Source: Verrucomicrobiota bacterium (lineage in GTDB: Bacteria; Verrucomicrobiota; Verrucomicrobiia; Methylacidiphilales; UBA1321). From it: a stretch of DNA of 54,509 nucleotides. This document shows positions 24,464 to 31,165 of the stretch, piece by piece. A program made the position numbers and the translations under genes. Each line of letters starts with the position of its first letter. Within the stretch, counting starts at the first letter, position 1. The notes beneath the pieces are model-generated. The model was not told where the DNA came from, ran no database searches, and saw nothing but the letters and a program-made list of their open reading frames with translations. The stretch is taken from assembly GCA_013286145.1 (NCBI GenBank), contig JABDGH010000012.1, forward strand, positions 1 to 54,509, written 5' to 3'.

Positions 24464-26329
24464 TCATAAAGCAATATCCTCCGCGTTTGGTGCGACTTCC
24501 TGGCTTAAAATAAGAAGGCCATAAGGAGGCAATGAGATGGTGCCGCTGTAGTCGAGACCATCCCGAGGTTCCTTTTCGGCAGGTACATGGCCATCAGGAT
24601 CACTCACGTCATGAAAGTCGGGGCTGTAGCCTTTCCAATTGGAATTGAAGCGAATGATCCATTGCCCGTCTCTCGGAAGACCTATCCGATAGCCATCCTC
24701 AAAAGTGCGATCTGTAAATGAGGCGACCACGATGACATCGTCCTTGGGGCCACCTTCAGCCCAACGATGGAACGCAATGATCTTGTCCTGATGATTGACG
24801 TGATGTACCCAGACAAAAGGTCCGGTTAGGCCCCTCGTGTTGCCGTATAAATTTCGACGAAGAGAAATCAGGTCGTGATACAGACGGCTGATGCCCCGGA
24901 ATGTTTTCAGCTTGGACCAATCCAACCCTTTGTCGTCACGGAACCAGCCGTCTTCAAGGAATTCCTGGCCTTCAAAAAGCATCGGGATTCCGGGTGTAGT
25001 CAGGGTCAAACCCGCGGCAAGAACCGACTTTTTTTGCGCGTAGTAACCAGCGGTGTTGTTGGGGTCGATCTCTTGCGGGATGCGGGCCTTCCCGTTGGCA
25101 TCCTCGTCATGCGATTCGCTGAAAATCACTCGCTGGATGGAATCCTCATTGTAGCGGAAATTAATGGCCCGAACGATTTCATCCATGGAGCGGTCTTTGT
25201 CTTCCGCCTTCACGACATTCGTGCGCACCGGATGGACGAAGGCACTGTCCCACTGTGTGGAAAATCCTGCGCCACCCTCTTTTGTTGGTTTGGTCAGCCA
25301 GTGATTCTGCATCATATCCTCAGCGATAGTGATGCGGCCCGGGAAATGTCGCTGGACCTCGTCATTAATCCATTGAAGAAGCGTCCAACCCTCGGCGATA
25401 TCGGTTTCAGGGCTATTATTGTCCCCGTGCGCGTTGCGGATAAAGAGAGTGGAATCGACGCGCAATCCATCGACCCGGTATTCTTCGAGCCAAAACATCG
25501 CGTTATCGCGAATATATTGGCGAACTTCACCGCGACCATAGTCAGGACGATTGTCGCCCCATGGCGTCCAGGAACGATAGTCGTTATAGAAATAGATACC
25601 GCCCTTGTTGTTCTCTCTCCATCCGTCGTACTGCCAGAGATCGAGGTTAGCCGGGCCAAAATGATTATAGACCACGTCCAAAATAATGGCGATGCCCTGG
25701 GCATGCGCGGCGTCAATCAGCCGCTTGAAGCCATTAGCGCCGCCATAACTGGCTTCGATGCTGAAAGGGTTCGTTACACTGTAACCCCAGGAGCGTTCGC
25801 CCGGAAACGCCATGGGCGGCATGATCTCGATCGCATTTACCCCCAAGTTTTTCAGGTAGGGTAGCCGCCCTACAACCTGCTCAAAACGCCCCAGGCTATT
25901 GTGTGCTTCGGAATTGAAAGTACCCACATGCAACTCGTAAATAACCAGCTCATTCCAATTCGGTAAAACAAAGGGAGGAGAGTTCCAGTCGAAATCATCG
26001 GCATAGATCACGGAAAAGGCCGTCTGCGGATGAATTTCCCGGGCATAAGCATCGTTTTTTCTAAAATGCATTTCGCCGTTGGTGATCTCAAATTGATACT
26101 GGTCGCCTGAAACGGCCCCCTCCACCACCTTCGACCAGAGGCCGTCTTTTCCCGGCTCCAGGGGATCTTTTTCGGGGTTCCAGTCATTGAATTCGCCCAC
26201 CACCGCGACGCCTGTTGCATTTGGAGCCCAGACGCGGAAGCTCGTGGAGCCATCTAATGCAATGGCTCCCATCTGCCGTGGATTATGGATGGTGGTTTTC
26301 ACCCTCTGATTACAGATTATTGCGACCAC
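24464..26329 (-). CDS. GH13 1,4-alpha-glucan branching-type enzyme
   Basis: 621 residues from a GTG at 26329. N-terminal CBM48 beta domain about 23-100 (FRVWAPNATGVAVVGEFNDW), then a GH13 barrel with VIYELHVGTF, LDVVYNHFGP, the nucleophile Asp292 in GLRVDSTLF, acid/base Glu337 in ITIAEDMM and Asp408 in SESHDED; an all-beta C-terminal domain ends PPYGLLIL. This is the pattern of glycogen branching enzymes and close relatives (trehalohydrolase-type), acting on alpha-1,4-glucans in the cytoplasm; the sequence alone does not settle between them. Residues before KTTIHNPRQMGAI are uncertain. It overlaps the small membrane gene at 26310 by 20 bases, so both are read from the sigma-54-like promoter at 26585. 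Confidence 0.85.
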   Translation of the reverse strand: MVAIICNQRVKTTIHNPRQMGAIALDGSTSFRVWAPNATGVAVVGEFNDWNPEKDPLEPGKDGLWSKVVEGAVSGDQYQFEITNGEMHFRKNDAYAREIHPQTAFSVIYADDFDWNSPPFVLPNWNELVIYELHVGTFNSEAHNSLGRFEQVVGRLPYLKNLGVNAIEIMPPMAFPGERSWGYSVTNPFSIEASYGGANGFKRLIDAAHAQGIAIILDVVYNHFGPANLDLWQYDGWRENNKGGIYFYNDYRSWTPWGDNRPDYGRGEVRQYIRDNAMFWLEEYRVDGLRVDSTLFIRNAHGDNNSPETDIAEGWTLLQWINDEVQRHFPGRITIAEDMMQNHWLTKPTKEGGAGFSTQWDSAFVHPVRTNVVKAEDKDRSMDEIVRAINFRYNEDSIQRVIFSESHDEDANGKARIPQEIDPNNTAGYYAQKKSVLAAGLTLTTPGIPMLFEGQEFLEDGWFRDDKGLDWSKLKTFRGISRLYHDLISLRRNLYGNTRGLTGPFVWVHHVNHQDKIIAFHRWAEGGPKDDVIVVASFTDRTFEDGYRIGLPRDGQWIIRFNSNWKGYSPDFHDVSDPDGHVPAEKEPRDGLDYSGTISLPPYGLLILSQEVAPNAEDIAL

Positions 26330-26525
26330 CTAAGGCCAATGCCAAAACTCCGCCGACAATGCACACCCCCCCAACGATAGGAGGAAGGGGAACCGTGTGG
26401 GTCTCATCGTGTTGGATTTGAATCGGACCCAGTTGCACGTCTTTTTCGGTCTTAGTGTAGGTGAAACCTTGATAAACTAACGCCAATACGCCGATAACAA
26501 TGAGGATAATGCCTGCGAGTTTCAT
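26310..26525 (-). CDS. DUF3185-like small membrane protein
   Basis: 71 residues with two membrane helices (MKLAGIILIVIGVLALVYQG at 1-20 and PIVGGVCIVGGVLALALG near 49-66), joined by a polar loop containing TYTKTEKDVQLGPIQIQHDE. The 'LGPIQ' loop between two helices is typical of the DUF3185 family of small stress-associated membrane proteins. It lies first in the unit that continues into the branching-type enzyme, and its 3' end overlaps that gene's start. Confidence 0.75.
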   Translation of the reverse strand: MKLAGIILIVIGVLALVYQGFTYTKTEKDVQLGPIQIQHDETHTVPLPPIVGGVCIVGGVLALALGGRNNL

Positions 26526-26584
26526 AAGGAACCTTTCGGGTTAAAATTAAAATGAGTGGTTTGTTTCAAGCTAAATATCCCTTG

Positions 26585-26599
26585 GCAGGGAGAATGCCA
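26585..26599 (-). promoter_or_regulatory. sigma-54 promoter for DUF3185-glucan enzyme unit
   Basis: Minus-strand TGGCATTCTCCCTGC, GG-N10-GC, -12 box CTGC. Predicted start about 26573, 48 bases before ATG 26525. Confidence 0.55.
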
Positions 26600-26630
26600 C
26601 CCTAATCAATAAATTCACAACTCTATTGTA

Positions 26631-26653
26631 TTCAATGATTTAAAATTATTGAA
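26631..26653. promoter_or_regulatory. UAS-like palindrome TTCAAT...ATTGAA
   Basis: TTCAATGATTTAAAATTATTGAA: arms TTCAAT/ATTGAA are a perfect dyad, and the left half CAATGATTTAAAA matches the UAS motif seen at other promoters. It lies 58-80 bases upstream of the predicted start at 26573. A symmetric site is what a dimeric NtrC-family activator would use. Confidence 0.5.
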
Positions 26654-26760
26654 TTTAGTTTTAAACCTCAAAACACTTGGCAGTTTATTGCATTATGCAC
26701 TACCACTTCAACCTAAATTGCAAAATGCTTTAGTGCCTCATTCTCTTTTGTTAAATTAAA

Positions 26761-26799
26761 AAAAATCCCCCAAGCCATTTTATGACCTGGGGGATTTTT
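26761..26799. terminator. bidirectional intrinsic terminator
   Basis: AAAAATCCCCC(A) pairs with (T)GGGGGATTTTT across a 15-base loop, with A/T tails on both sides. It follows the stop codon of the DUF1328 gene (26817) on the minus strand and would insulate it from the DUF3185 unit. Confidence 0.85.
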
Positions 26800-26816
26800 A
26801 ACGGATAGATTGCTGC

Positions 26817-26984
26817 TTAATCAACTGGCGGGCGGCGTCCCACAATCAGGGAGACCACAAACAGGACGAGAAAGACAAAGAATAAAACCTTGGCAATCTC
26901 TGCCGCAAGACCAGCGATTCCGATAAATCCCAAAACACCGGCAATGATAGCGATTATTAAAAATGTAATAGCATAGCTTAACAT
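26817..26984 (-). CDS. DUF1328 (YtjA-like) small membrane protein
   Basis: A 55-residue ORF from ATG 26984, with AAAGGA about seven bases before it. It begins [20 protein letters not shown], continues [20 protein letters not shown], and ends with a hydrophobic stretch and VGRRPPVD. This is the DUF1328 pattern: two membrane helices around GFIGIAG-AAEIAK with a basic-proline tail. Members are stress-linked envelope proteins of unknown mechanism. A sigma-54-like promoter is at 27024-27038 and a strong terminator follows, so it is a one-gene unit. Confidence 0.88.
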   Translation of the reverse strand: MLSYAITFLIIAIIAGVLGFIGIAGLAAEIAKVLFFVFLVLFVVSLIVGRRPPVD

Positions 26985-27023
26985 AATGTTTCCTTTAGTT
27001 TAAACTGACATGCTTTCATAACC

Positions 27024-27038
27024 GCTCAAACCGTGCCA
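27024..27038 (-). promoter_or_regulatory. sigma-54 promoter for DUF1328 gene
   Basis: Minus-strand TGGCACGGTTTGAGC. The -24 box is perfect, spacing is GG-N10-GC, and the -12 box is GAGC. Predicted start about 27012, 28 bases before the ATG. Confidence 0.5.
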
Positions 27039-27054
27039 AGGCCTTATGTAAAGC

Positions 27055-27066
27055 TATAAGCTATTG
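27055..27066 (-). promoter_or_regulatory. UAS-like element CAATAGCTTATA
   Basis: Plus strand TATAAGCTATTG, 43-54 bases upstream of the predicted start at 27012. A second shared word, ATTCCAAATAAGA at 27091-27103, also occurs next to the UAS at 29519-29531. Confidence 0.4.
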
Positions 27067-27171
27067 ATTATAAGATGGTTTCGCTAGGTATTCCAAATAA
27101 GAGGTTCTTGAATTCCGGCAGTTTGCATGAATTATCTCGCGAAAGAAGGGAGGCTGCATTTACATATAAAC

Positions 27172-27213
27172 AAAAAGCCCGGACTGACGTCTTCTACACG
27201 TCAGCCCGGGCTT
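27172..27213 (-). terminator. intrinsic terminator after csbD-like gene
   Basis: AAGCCCGGACTGACG and CGTCAGCCCGGGCTT form a 15-bp stem with one mismatch and a nine-base loop. Read on the minus strand it is followed by TTTTTG, as expected for the end of the DUF883-ferritin-CsbD unit. Confidence 0.85.
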
Positions 27214-27229
27214 GTGAGGCACCGGTGGA

Positions 27230-27430
27230 TTAGTGGCGATTGTACATTTCTAAAAGATGATGGACGTCGGCAGCAGTGGTGCCGATCCGCTTTTGAATTC
27301 GTCCCACCAGTTCGTCCTCCTGGCCCTCGACGTATTTCAAGTCGTCATCGGTTAGTTCACCGTAAGCTTGCTTGAGTTTCCCTTTAACGACGTTCCAATT
27401 ACCCTTAAGACTGAGTTGTGTGGTGTTCAT
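27230..27430 (-). CDS. CsbD-family stress protein
   Basis: 66 residues, starting MNTTQLSLKGNWNVVKGKLK and continuing QAYGELTDDDLKYVEGQEDE, the CsbD signature ('W..vKGk.ke.wG.Ltddd....G..d.l.G.iq...G'). CsbD proteins are small, charged, stress-induced proteins, sigma-B dependent in Bacillus; function unknown. It is last in the unit after DUF883 and the ferritin-like gene and is followed by a strong terminator. Confidence 0.92.
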   Translation of the reverse strand: MNTTQLSLKGNWNVVKGKLKQAYGELTDDDLKYVEGQEDELVGRIQKRIGTTAADVHHLLEMYNRH

Positions 27431-27465
27431 GATTTTGTTTCTTTCGATAGGTAGGTTGATTTTGT

Positions 27466-27969
27466 TTATTTGGCGAAAAGCGCTTCGACCTTGATATTCA
27501 ATTTTTCGGCGAGGCTGGTCAGTTTTTTATCGGTATCAGCCTCCTCATCCAGTGTTGTCTGGAGCAGATCGGAGGCTTCATCATCGCCCAAAATGGAGGC
27601 GTAGGTGCGCACGCATCCGTATCCGGCGATTTCATAATGTTCGACGCGTTGCGCGGCAGCGATAAGCGTCGCATCCTTGACTTCGGGCGAGGCATTTTCG
27701 TGGATGGTTTTCTTGCCTTCCTTGATCAGGCCCGCCATTGCCTCGCATTTAATGCCGGTTGGCTTCTCAGCAAGTTCCTCAAGAATCTGCTCCAACCGTT
27801 GGACATGTTCCCGGGTTTGCTCAAGATGATGCTCAAATCCGTTCTTGAGCTCACGTGCATGGGCGGCTTTCGCCATTTCCGGCAAGGCCTTGATTAATTG
27901 GGTTTCGGCGCTGTAGAGGTCTTTGAGTTGTTCGATATAGAGTTCCTGGAGGGTGGTGATTTTTGACAT
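27466..27969 (-). CDS. ferritin-like DUF892 protein (YciE/YciF type)
   Basis: 167 residues. It begins MSKITTLQELYIEQLKDLYS, with the DUF892 hallmarks AETQLIKALPEMAKAA, FEHHLEQTREHVQRLEQI, an AAQRVEHYEIAGYG helix and LLQTTLDEEADTDKKL. Conserved Glu and His (E21, E..H in the HHLEQT and RVEHYE helices) form the di-iron-like site of this four-helix family. Members are stress-induced; the exact reaction is unknown. It lies between the DUF883 and CsbD genes in one unit on the minus strand. Confidence 0.9.
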   Translation of the reverse strand: MSKITTLQELYIEQLKDLYSAETQLIKALPEMAKAAHARELKNGFEHHLEQTREHVQRLEQILEELAEKPTGIKCEAMAGLIKEGKKTIHENASPEVKDATLIAAAQRVEHYEIAGYGCVRTYASILGDDEASDLLQTTLDEEADTDKKLTSLAEKLNIKVEALFAK

Positions 27970-28011
27970 ATGCTTTTTGTTTGGATTGTTTTGATGCGTT
28001 GGGGATGAAAA

Positions 28012-28290
28012 TTAACGTCTGCGCCAGCTTGCCAGAACAAATCCGGCAAGAACCCCGGCTCCCAAAGCTTGGAACGGGTGCTCGACGACAAAGTTCCTGA
28101 ACGTATCGGTCAAACCGAAAACTCTTTCCTTCGCATCTTGCAGGCGTGAGTTGGCTTCCGATTGGATTTCGTCAAGGCCCGCGCTGGCTTGATTTTTCAG
28201 ATCTTGGGTGACATTACCTGCGTCGCGACGCAAATCCTTCACATGTTTTTTAAGTTCCGGACTTGGGGTGGTGAGTATTTCTGTATTCAT
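28012..28290 (-). CDS. DUF883 (ElaB/YqjD-like) membrane-anchored protein
   Basis: 92 residues: helical N-part (LKKHVKDLRRDAGNVTQDLK, ASAGLDEIQSEANSRLQDAK) and the C-terminal anchor VEHPFQALGAGVLAGFVLAS ending WRRR, the DUF883 'P..a.g.g...G...g.l..rr' motif. It is paralogous to the gene at 3969. It is first in the unit with the ferritin-like and CsbD genes, driven by the sigma-54-like promoter at 28366. Confidence 0.87.
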   Translation of the reverse strand: MNTEILTTPSPELKKHVKDLRRDAGNVTQDLKNQASAGLDEIQSEANSRLQDAKERVFGLTDTFRNFVVEHPFQALGAGVLAGFVLASWRRR

Positions 28291-28365
28291 TTTTTTATTT
28301 GGTTATGGTTTTAAGTGTTTGACCCATCAATAAGTGGAACGAAGAGCCGCACTCTTTCAACGATT

Positions 28366-28380
28366 GCATCATGCGTGCCA
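28366..28380 (-). promoter_or_regulatory. sigma-54 promoter for DUF883-ferritin-CsbD unit
   Basis: Minus-strand TGGCACGCATGATGC, one base off TGGCACG-N4-TTGC, spacing GG-N10-GC. Predicted start about 28354, 64 bases before ATG 28290. Confidence 0.65.
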
Positions 28381-28414
28381 ATGCATCATGATGTATTATA
28401 ACTCACTGCATCAT

Positions 28415-28428
28415 AATGGCTTAAAATG
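28415..28428 (+). promoter_or_regulatory. UAS-like element AATGGCTTAAAATG
   Basis: It lies 61-74 bases upstream of the start predicted from 28366-28380 and matches AATGACTTACAAAT at most positions. Confidence 0.45.
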
Positions 28429-28646
28429 TGGTTTGGCTTATGTTCCCGTGACTGAGAATGCTTTTTGCGTTCCCGCCTCAGATGAATCTTGCGTAATGCA
28501 AATCCAATTGCCTGAATATCAATTCCGCATCTTAATTCTGCTTTTGTTCATTCAATTGACCGTGAACTAATTTCATGCAAAAGTAGCCTCCTTAGTATCC
28601 GTGTGTCTTAATTTGCTGATGATATCCATGGAGGGATATTTTGTTT

Positions 28647-29099
28647 ATGGGTGAGATGAGTATTGCTGGCAATGTTGTACGGGTTCTTGTCATTGAGGAT
28701 AACCCCGACGATCGTGAGTTATTGCTCTATCAATTACGTCGGGGTGGAATGGACAGCCACGTGAAGTTTATTTCCGATGGCCAGGAGGCCCTCGATTTCC
28801 TGATCCATCTTCACGCATCCAATCAAGCCGAAGAGCTTGTCGCTATTTTTCTTGATCTTAAATTGCCCTCGCTTAGCGGCATTGACCTTTTGCGACGTCT
28901 TCGCGTTCGGGGCAACCTGCAAGACATCCCCGTTATCGTCATGACGTCGTCCAACGACCCTAGAGACATTGAAGAATGCCAACAACTCAATGTAACAAAC
29001 TACGTCTCAAAACCTGTTACCTTTAGTTCTTTCTCGAAAGCTGTCGCCGATGTCTTTCACCGGCCCATAACCAAAATTGACTCAGTGATTGTAGAATAA
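28647..29099 (+). CDS. single-domain response regulator (Rcp1-like)
   Basis: 150 residues from ATG 28647, with GGAGGG upstream; a TTG at 28641 is an alternative. One receiver domain: VLVIEDNPDDRELLLYQLRR, phosphoacceptor Asp70 in AIFLDLKLPSLSGIDLL, VMTSSN and YVSKPV. It is a near paralogue of the receiver at 9668: same DSHVKF insertion, same Asp position, same KPVTF-SFSK end. No output domain, so it works by protein contact, most likely with one of the DLRAP-type kinases. Unlike its paralogue it has no sigma-54-like site in its leader. Confidence 0.92.
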   Translation: MGEMSIAGNVVRVLVIEDNPDDRELLLYQLRRGGMDSHVKFISDGQEALDFLIHLHASNQAEELVAIFLDLKLPSLSGIDLLRRLRVRGNLQDIPVIVMTSSNDPRDIEECQQLNVTNYVSKPVTFSSFSKAVADVFHRPITKIDSVIVE

Positions 29100-29130
29100 G
29101 TTGGACACCCTGGGCATATATCCTCCGCAG

Positions 29131-29283
29131 TTAAATATAATTAAAGACAACCAGCAGAACGACGATAAGCACGATGAGGCTCAAGCCTCCACTTGGATAA
29201 TAACCCCACGAACTGCTGTAAGGATAGACAGGCAGCGCGCCGACCAAGGCAAGAATCAGAATTAAAATGAGTAAGGTTTCCAT
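29131..29283 (-). CDS. DUF3309 small membrane protein
   Basis: A 50-residue ORF starting METLLILILILALVGALPVY, then PYSSSWGYYPSGGLSLIVLI and a hydrophobic end. This is the DUF3309 layout: a first helix ending GALP, a Tyr/Gly/Ser-rich loop with WGYYPSGG, and a second helix. AAAGGAA lies nine bases before ATG 29283. It follows the 42-residue membrane gene at 29439 and likely shares its sigma-54-like promoter. Function unknown; family members are common in stress-gene neighbourhoods. Confidence 0.85.
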   Translation of the reverse strand: METLLILILILALVGALPVYPYSSSWGYYPSGGLSLIVLIVVLLVVFNYI

Positions 29284-29310
29284 GAAAATATTCCTTTTGT
29301 TGTTATGAGG

Positions 29311-29439
29311 TTAAGAACCATGGCAGCTTTGCAGGAGAAATATCAGTCCGACAACAGGAAGAGGAACTCCGAGGAGCCATAGGAGAAGAAGCGGAGCCCG
29401 CCCCGCTTTGAAGTTTTTTGTTTTGATGGGTGATTTCAT
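29311..29439 (-). CDS. 42-residue single-helix membrane peptide
   Basis: From ATG 29439: MKSPIKTKNFKAGRAPLLLL, then a hydrophobic helix with WLLGVPLPVVGLIFLLQSC. The frame is open up to 29496, but the sigma-54-like promoter at 29481-29495 would lie inside that extension and its predicted start (29469) fits a 30-base leader to 29439, so I use the short form. A basic N-terminus plus one helix suggests N-in orientation. It is paired with the DUF3309 gene. Family unnamed. Confidence 0.6.
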   Translation of the reverse strand: MKSPIKTKNFKAGRAPLLLLWLLGVPLPVVGLIFLLQSCHGS

Positions 29440-29480
29440 TTCGATTTTTTGAGTTGTAGAGTTGCTAATAAAATAGAAAG

Positions 29481-29495
29481 GCATTGACCATGCCA
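29481..29495 (-). promoter_or_regulatory. sigma-54 promoter for small membrane genes
   Basis: Minus-strand TGGCATGGTCAATGC, GG-N10-GC. Predicted start about 29469. Confidence 0.6.
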
Positions 29496-29511
29496 TGAAC
29501 GATTCCGTTAA

Positions 29512-29524
29512 TGTAAGTCATTCC
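29512..29524 (-). promoter_or_regulatory. UAS-like element GGAATGACTTACA
   Basis: Plus strand TGTAAGTCATTCC, 43-55 bases upstream of the predicted start at 29469. It is part of the small dyad AATG-TAAGT-CATT (29510-29522) and continues into CCAAATAAGA, which also occurs at 27094-27103. Confidence 0.5.
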
Positions 29525-29628
29525 AAATAAGAATGATGCGGTCTGATTCTGTATAATAACAAGCGTTCATTCCGGCCACCTAATGCAAGGCATTCAGGCC
29601 ATGAATCGCAATCTGCACGTCTTCAGGT

Positions 29629-30897
29629 TCAAAAACAAAATAACGCTGCCGCTGCGGCGAACATGCACAAGGTCGTCAAAATAACGACAATCTGAGCGAG
29701 CGGCGAACTCGGTTGATTCTGCATAATTTTACTGTCGCGAGCCACCATCACCAGGCCCCCAAGGAGAAAAGGGGCGAGAACTCCGTTAATGATTGCGGTC
29801 AGGAAAAGCGCATCCATCGGATTGATTTTGGTCAGGCAGAGCGCCATTCCGACAAAGATGGAACAAATCAGGACGCCGTAAAAAGCGCGGGCTCGCAACA
29901 GTGTTCTATTCAATCCCTGATGCCAGTTAAAGATCTCGGAAAAAGCGTAAGCCGAGGAGCCAGCGAGGGTGGGGATGGCCAGCAACCCGACTCCGACCAG
30001 GCCCGCTGAGTAAAGAAGCGCGGCGAAGTTGCCAGCCAGTGGCCGCAGGGCCTGAACCGCATCGCGCGAAGATTCGAGATGGGTGATGCCATTTTGGTTC
30101 AGGGTCAGTGCCGTCGTAAGGATGATAAAATACATGATCAGGTTGGAAAAAAACGTTCCGACACCGACATCGATGGCTCTTTCCTTCAAGGCAGAGGGCG
30201 GTGCCCCACGCCTGCTTGCCTCGGTATGCCTGCCCTTGGACTTTTCCTCCTCGATTTCCTGCGAGGCTTGCCAGAAAAAAAGATAGGGGCTGATCGTGGT
30301 TCCAAGAATGGCGACCAATGTCGTCCATTGCGCATGTCCTCTCGGCCAGCTCGGGAGAAAGGTCGCCTTTAGAACGGACGGCCAATGGGGATGAACGAGA
30401 AAGGCTGTGATCACATAGGCAAAAAGGACTGCTGCCAACCACTTCAGGATGGAGGCCAGGGCCTTGTAGGGGAATCTCACCGTCGCAAAGATGATGGCGC
30501 ATCCAAAGATGATGACAAATATCCAGGAATAGATTCCTGTGAGCATTTGCATGACGTCCGCCATGCCGGAGAGATCGGCGCTGATATTGATGGTGTTGGC
30601 GATGAAAAGCGCCAGGGCGGCCGTAATAATCAGGGGCTTGGGAAACTTTTTTTGAAGTGAGGCAGCCAGGCCGAAGCCCGAAACCAAGCCTACACGGGCG
30701 CACATCATCTGAATCGTCGCCATGAGCGGCCAGGTCAGAAGGGCCGTCCAAAGCAAGGAGGTCCCCAACTGGGCGCCTGCCATGGAATAGGTAACGATTC
30801 CAGAGGGATCATCGTCAGCCGCGCCGGTTACGATACCGGGGCCAAGCAGCGCAAAAAACCGTTTAAGACCACTTTTTTTTGTGGGCGAGCACTTCAT
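29629..30897 (-). CDS. NRAMP-family divalent metal transporter
   Basis: 422 residues with about eleven membrane helices. The first helix has the NRAMP-type GPGIVTGAADDDPSGIVTYS (the DDDPSG variant rather than DPGN), and the central helix has GTTISPYLFFWQASQEIEEE in the place of the metal-coordinating MPHN region of classical Mn/Fe transporters. The DDDPSG/TTISPYLFFWQ combination belongs to the NRAMP-related branch, whose substrate may be Mn2+ or Mg2+ and is not decided here. Loops carry KGRHTEASRRG. Its ATG overlaps the TGA of the 49-residue ORF upstream (ATGA), so the two are translationally coupled. Confidence 0.9.
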   Translation of the reverse strand: MKCSPTKKSGLKRFFALLGPGIVTGAADDDPSGIVTYSMAGAQLGTSLLWTALLTWPLMATIQMMCARVGLVSGFGLAASLQKKFPKPLIITAALALFIANTINISADLSGMADVMQMLTGIYSWIFVIIFGCAIIFATVRFPYKALASILKWLAAVLFAYVITAFLVHPHWPSVLKATFLPSWPRGHAQWTTLVAILGTTISPYLFFWQASQEIEEEKSKGRHTEASRRGAPPSALKERAIDVGVGTFFSNLIMYFIILTTALTLNQNGITHLESSRDAVQALRPLAGNFAALLYSAGLVGVGLLAIPTLAGSSAYAFSEIFNWHQGLNRTLLRARAFYGVLICSIFVGMALCLTKINPMDALFLTAIINGVLAPFLLGGLVMVARDSKIMQNQPSSPLAQIVVILTTLCMFAAAAALFCF

Positions 30898-31043
30898 CGT
30901 CCCAAGAAGATCGCGATAATGCCGCTGTAATCAAAGCTTGGAATGGAACTATTATAGATTGGGGACTTTGAATTCCGTTCCCTCTCTTTATCACGTTGAG
31001 TCGCGACATTGGCTGGTTGAATGGCGGATTGCTTGGATTTCAT
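30894..31043 (-). CDS. 49-residue ORF coupled to the NRAMP gene
   Basis: Minus-strand ORF from ATG 31043 to TGA 30896-30894; the stop overlaps the transporter start as ATGA. The peptide is basic and polar (MKSKQSAIQPANVATQRDKE, then RERNSKSPIYNSS) with a weakly hydrophobic end (GIIAIFLGR). No Shine-Dalgarno sequence is clear. Transcription from the sigma-54-like promoter at 31120 would start 65 bases before it. The precise overlap and promoter placement argue for a translated leader or a small transporter partner; no homologue is known to me. Confidence 0.4.
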   Translation of the reverse strand: MKSKQSAIQPANVATQRDKERERNSKSPIYNSSIPSFDYSGIIAIFLGR

Positions 31044-31119
31044 GACGGTTCAGTTCAAGGGTCTCAAGAGGGAGCATGGGCGAAGAAACTTATTTGAAAT
31101 TTTCTTCCAAGATAGCTTT

Positions 31120-31134
31120 GCAAGTGGCATGCCA
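31120..31134 (-). promoter_or_regulatory. sigma-54 promoter for NRAMP unit
   Basis: Minus-strand TGGCATGCCACTTGC has a perfect TTGC -12 box, TGGCAT -24 box and GG-N10-GC. Predicted start about 31108. Confidence 0.65.
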
Positions 31135-31165
31135 AGCTTCCGACGAGATGACAACTAGCTAATAG

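Larger units (their letters stand above)
28291..28646. other. intergenic, regulatory region between divergent genes
   Basis: I see no gene in these 356 bases. The region carries the sigma-54-like promoter and UAS for the DUF883 unit. The word GCATCATG/A occurs at 28366, 28383 and 28409, the first inside the promoter itself. The right side is the leader of the response regulator at 28647, which has GGAGGG at 28630-28635. Confidence 0.5.

Noticed and set aside
26675-26695. TGGCAGTTTATTGC on the plus strand as a further sigma-54 promoter
   Set aside because: GG and GC are nine, not ten, bases apart, and no plus-strand gene follows.
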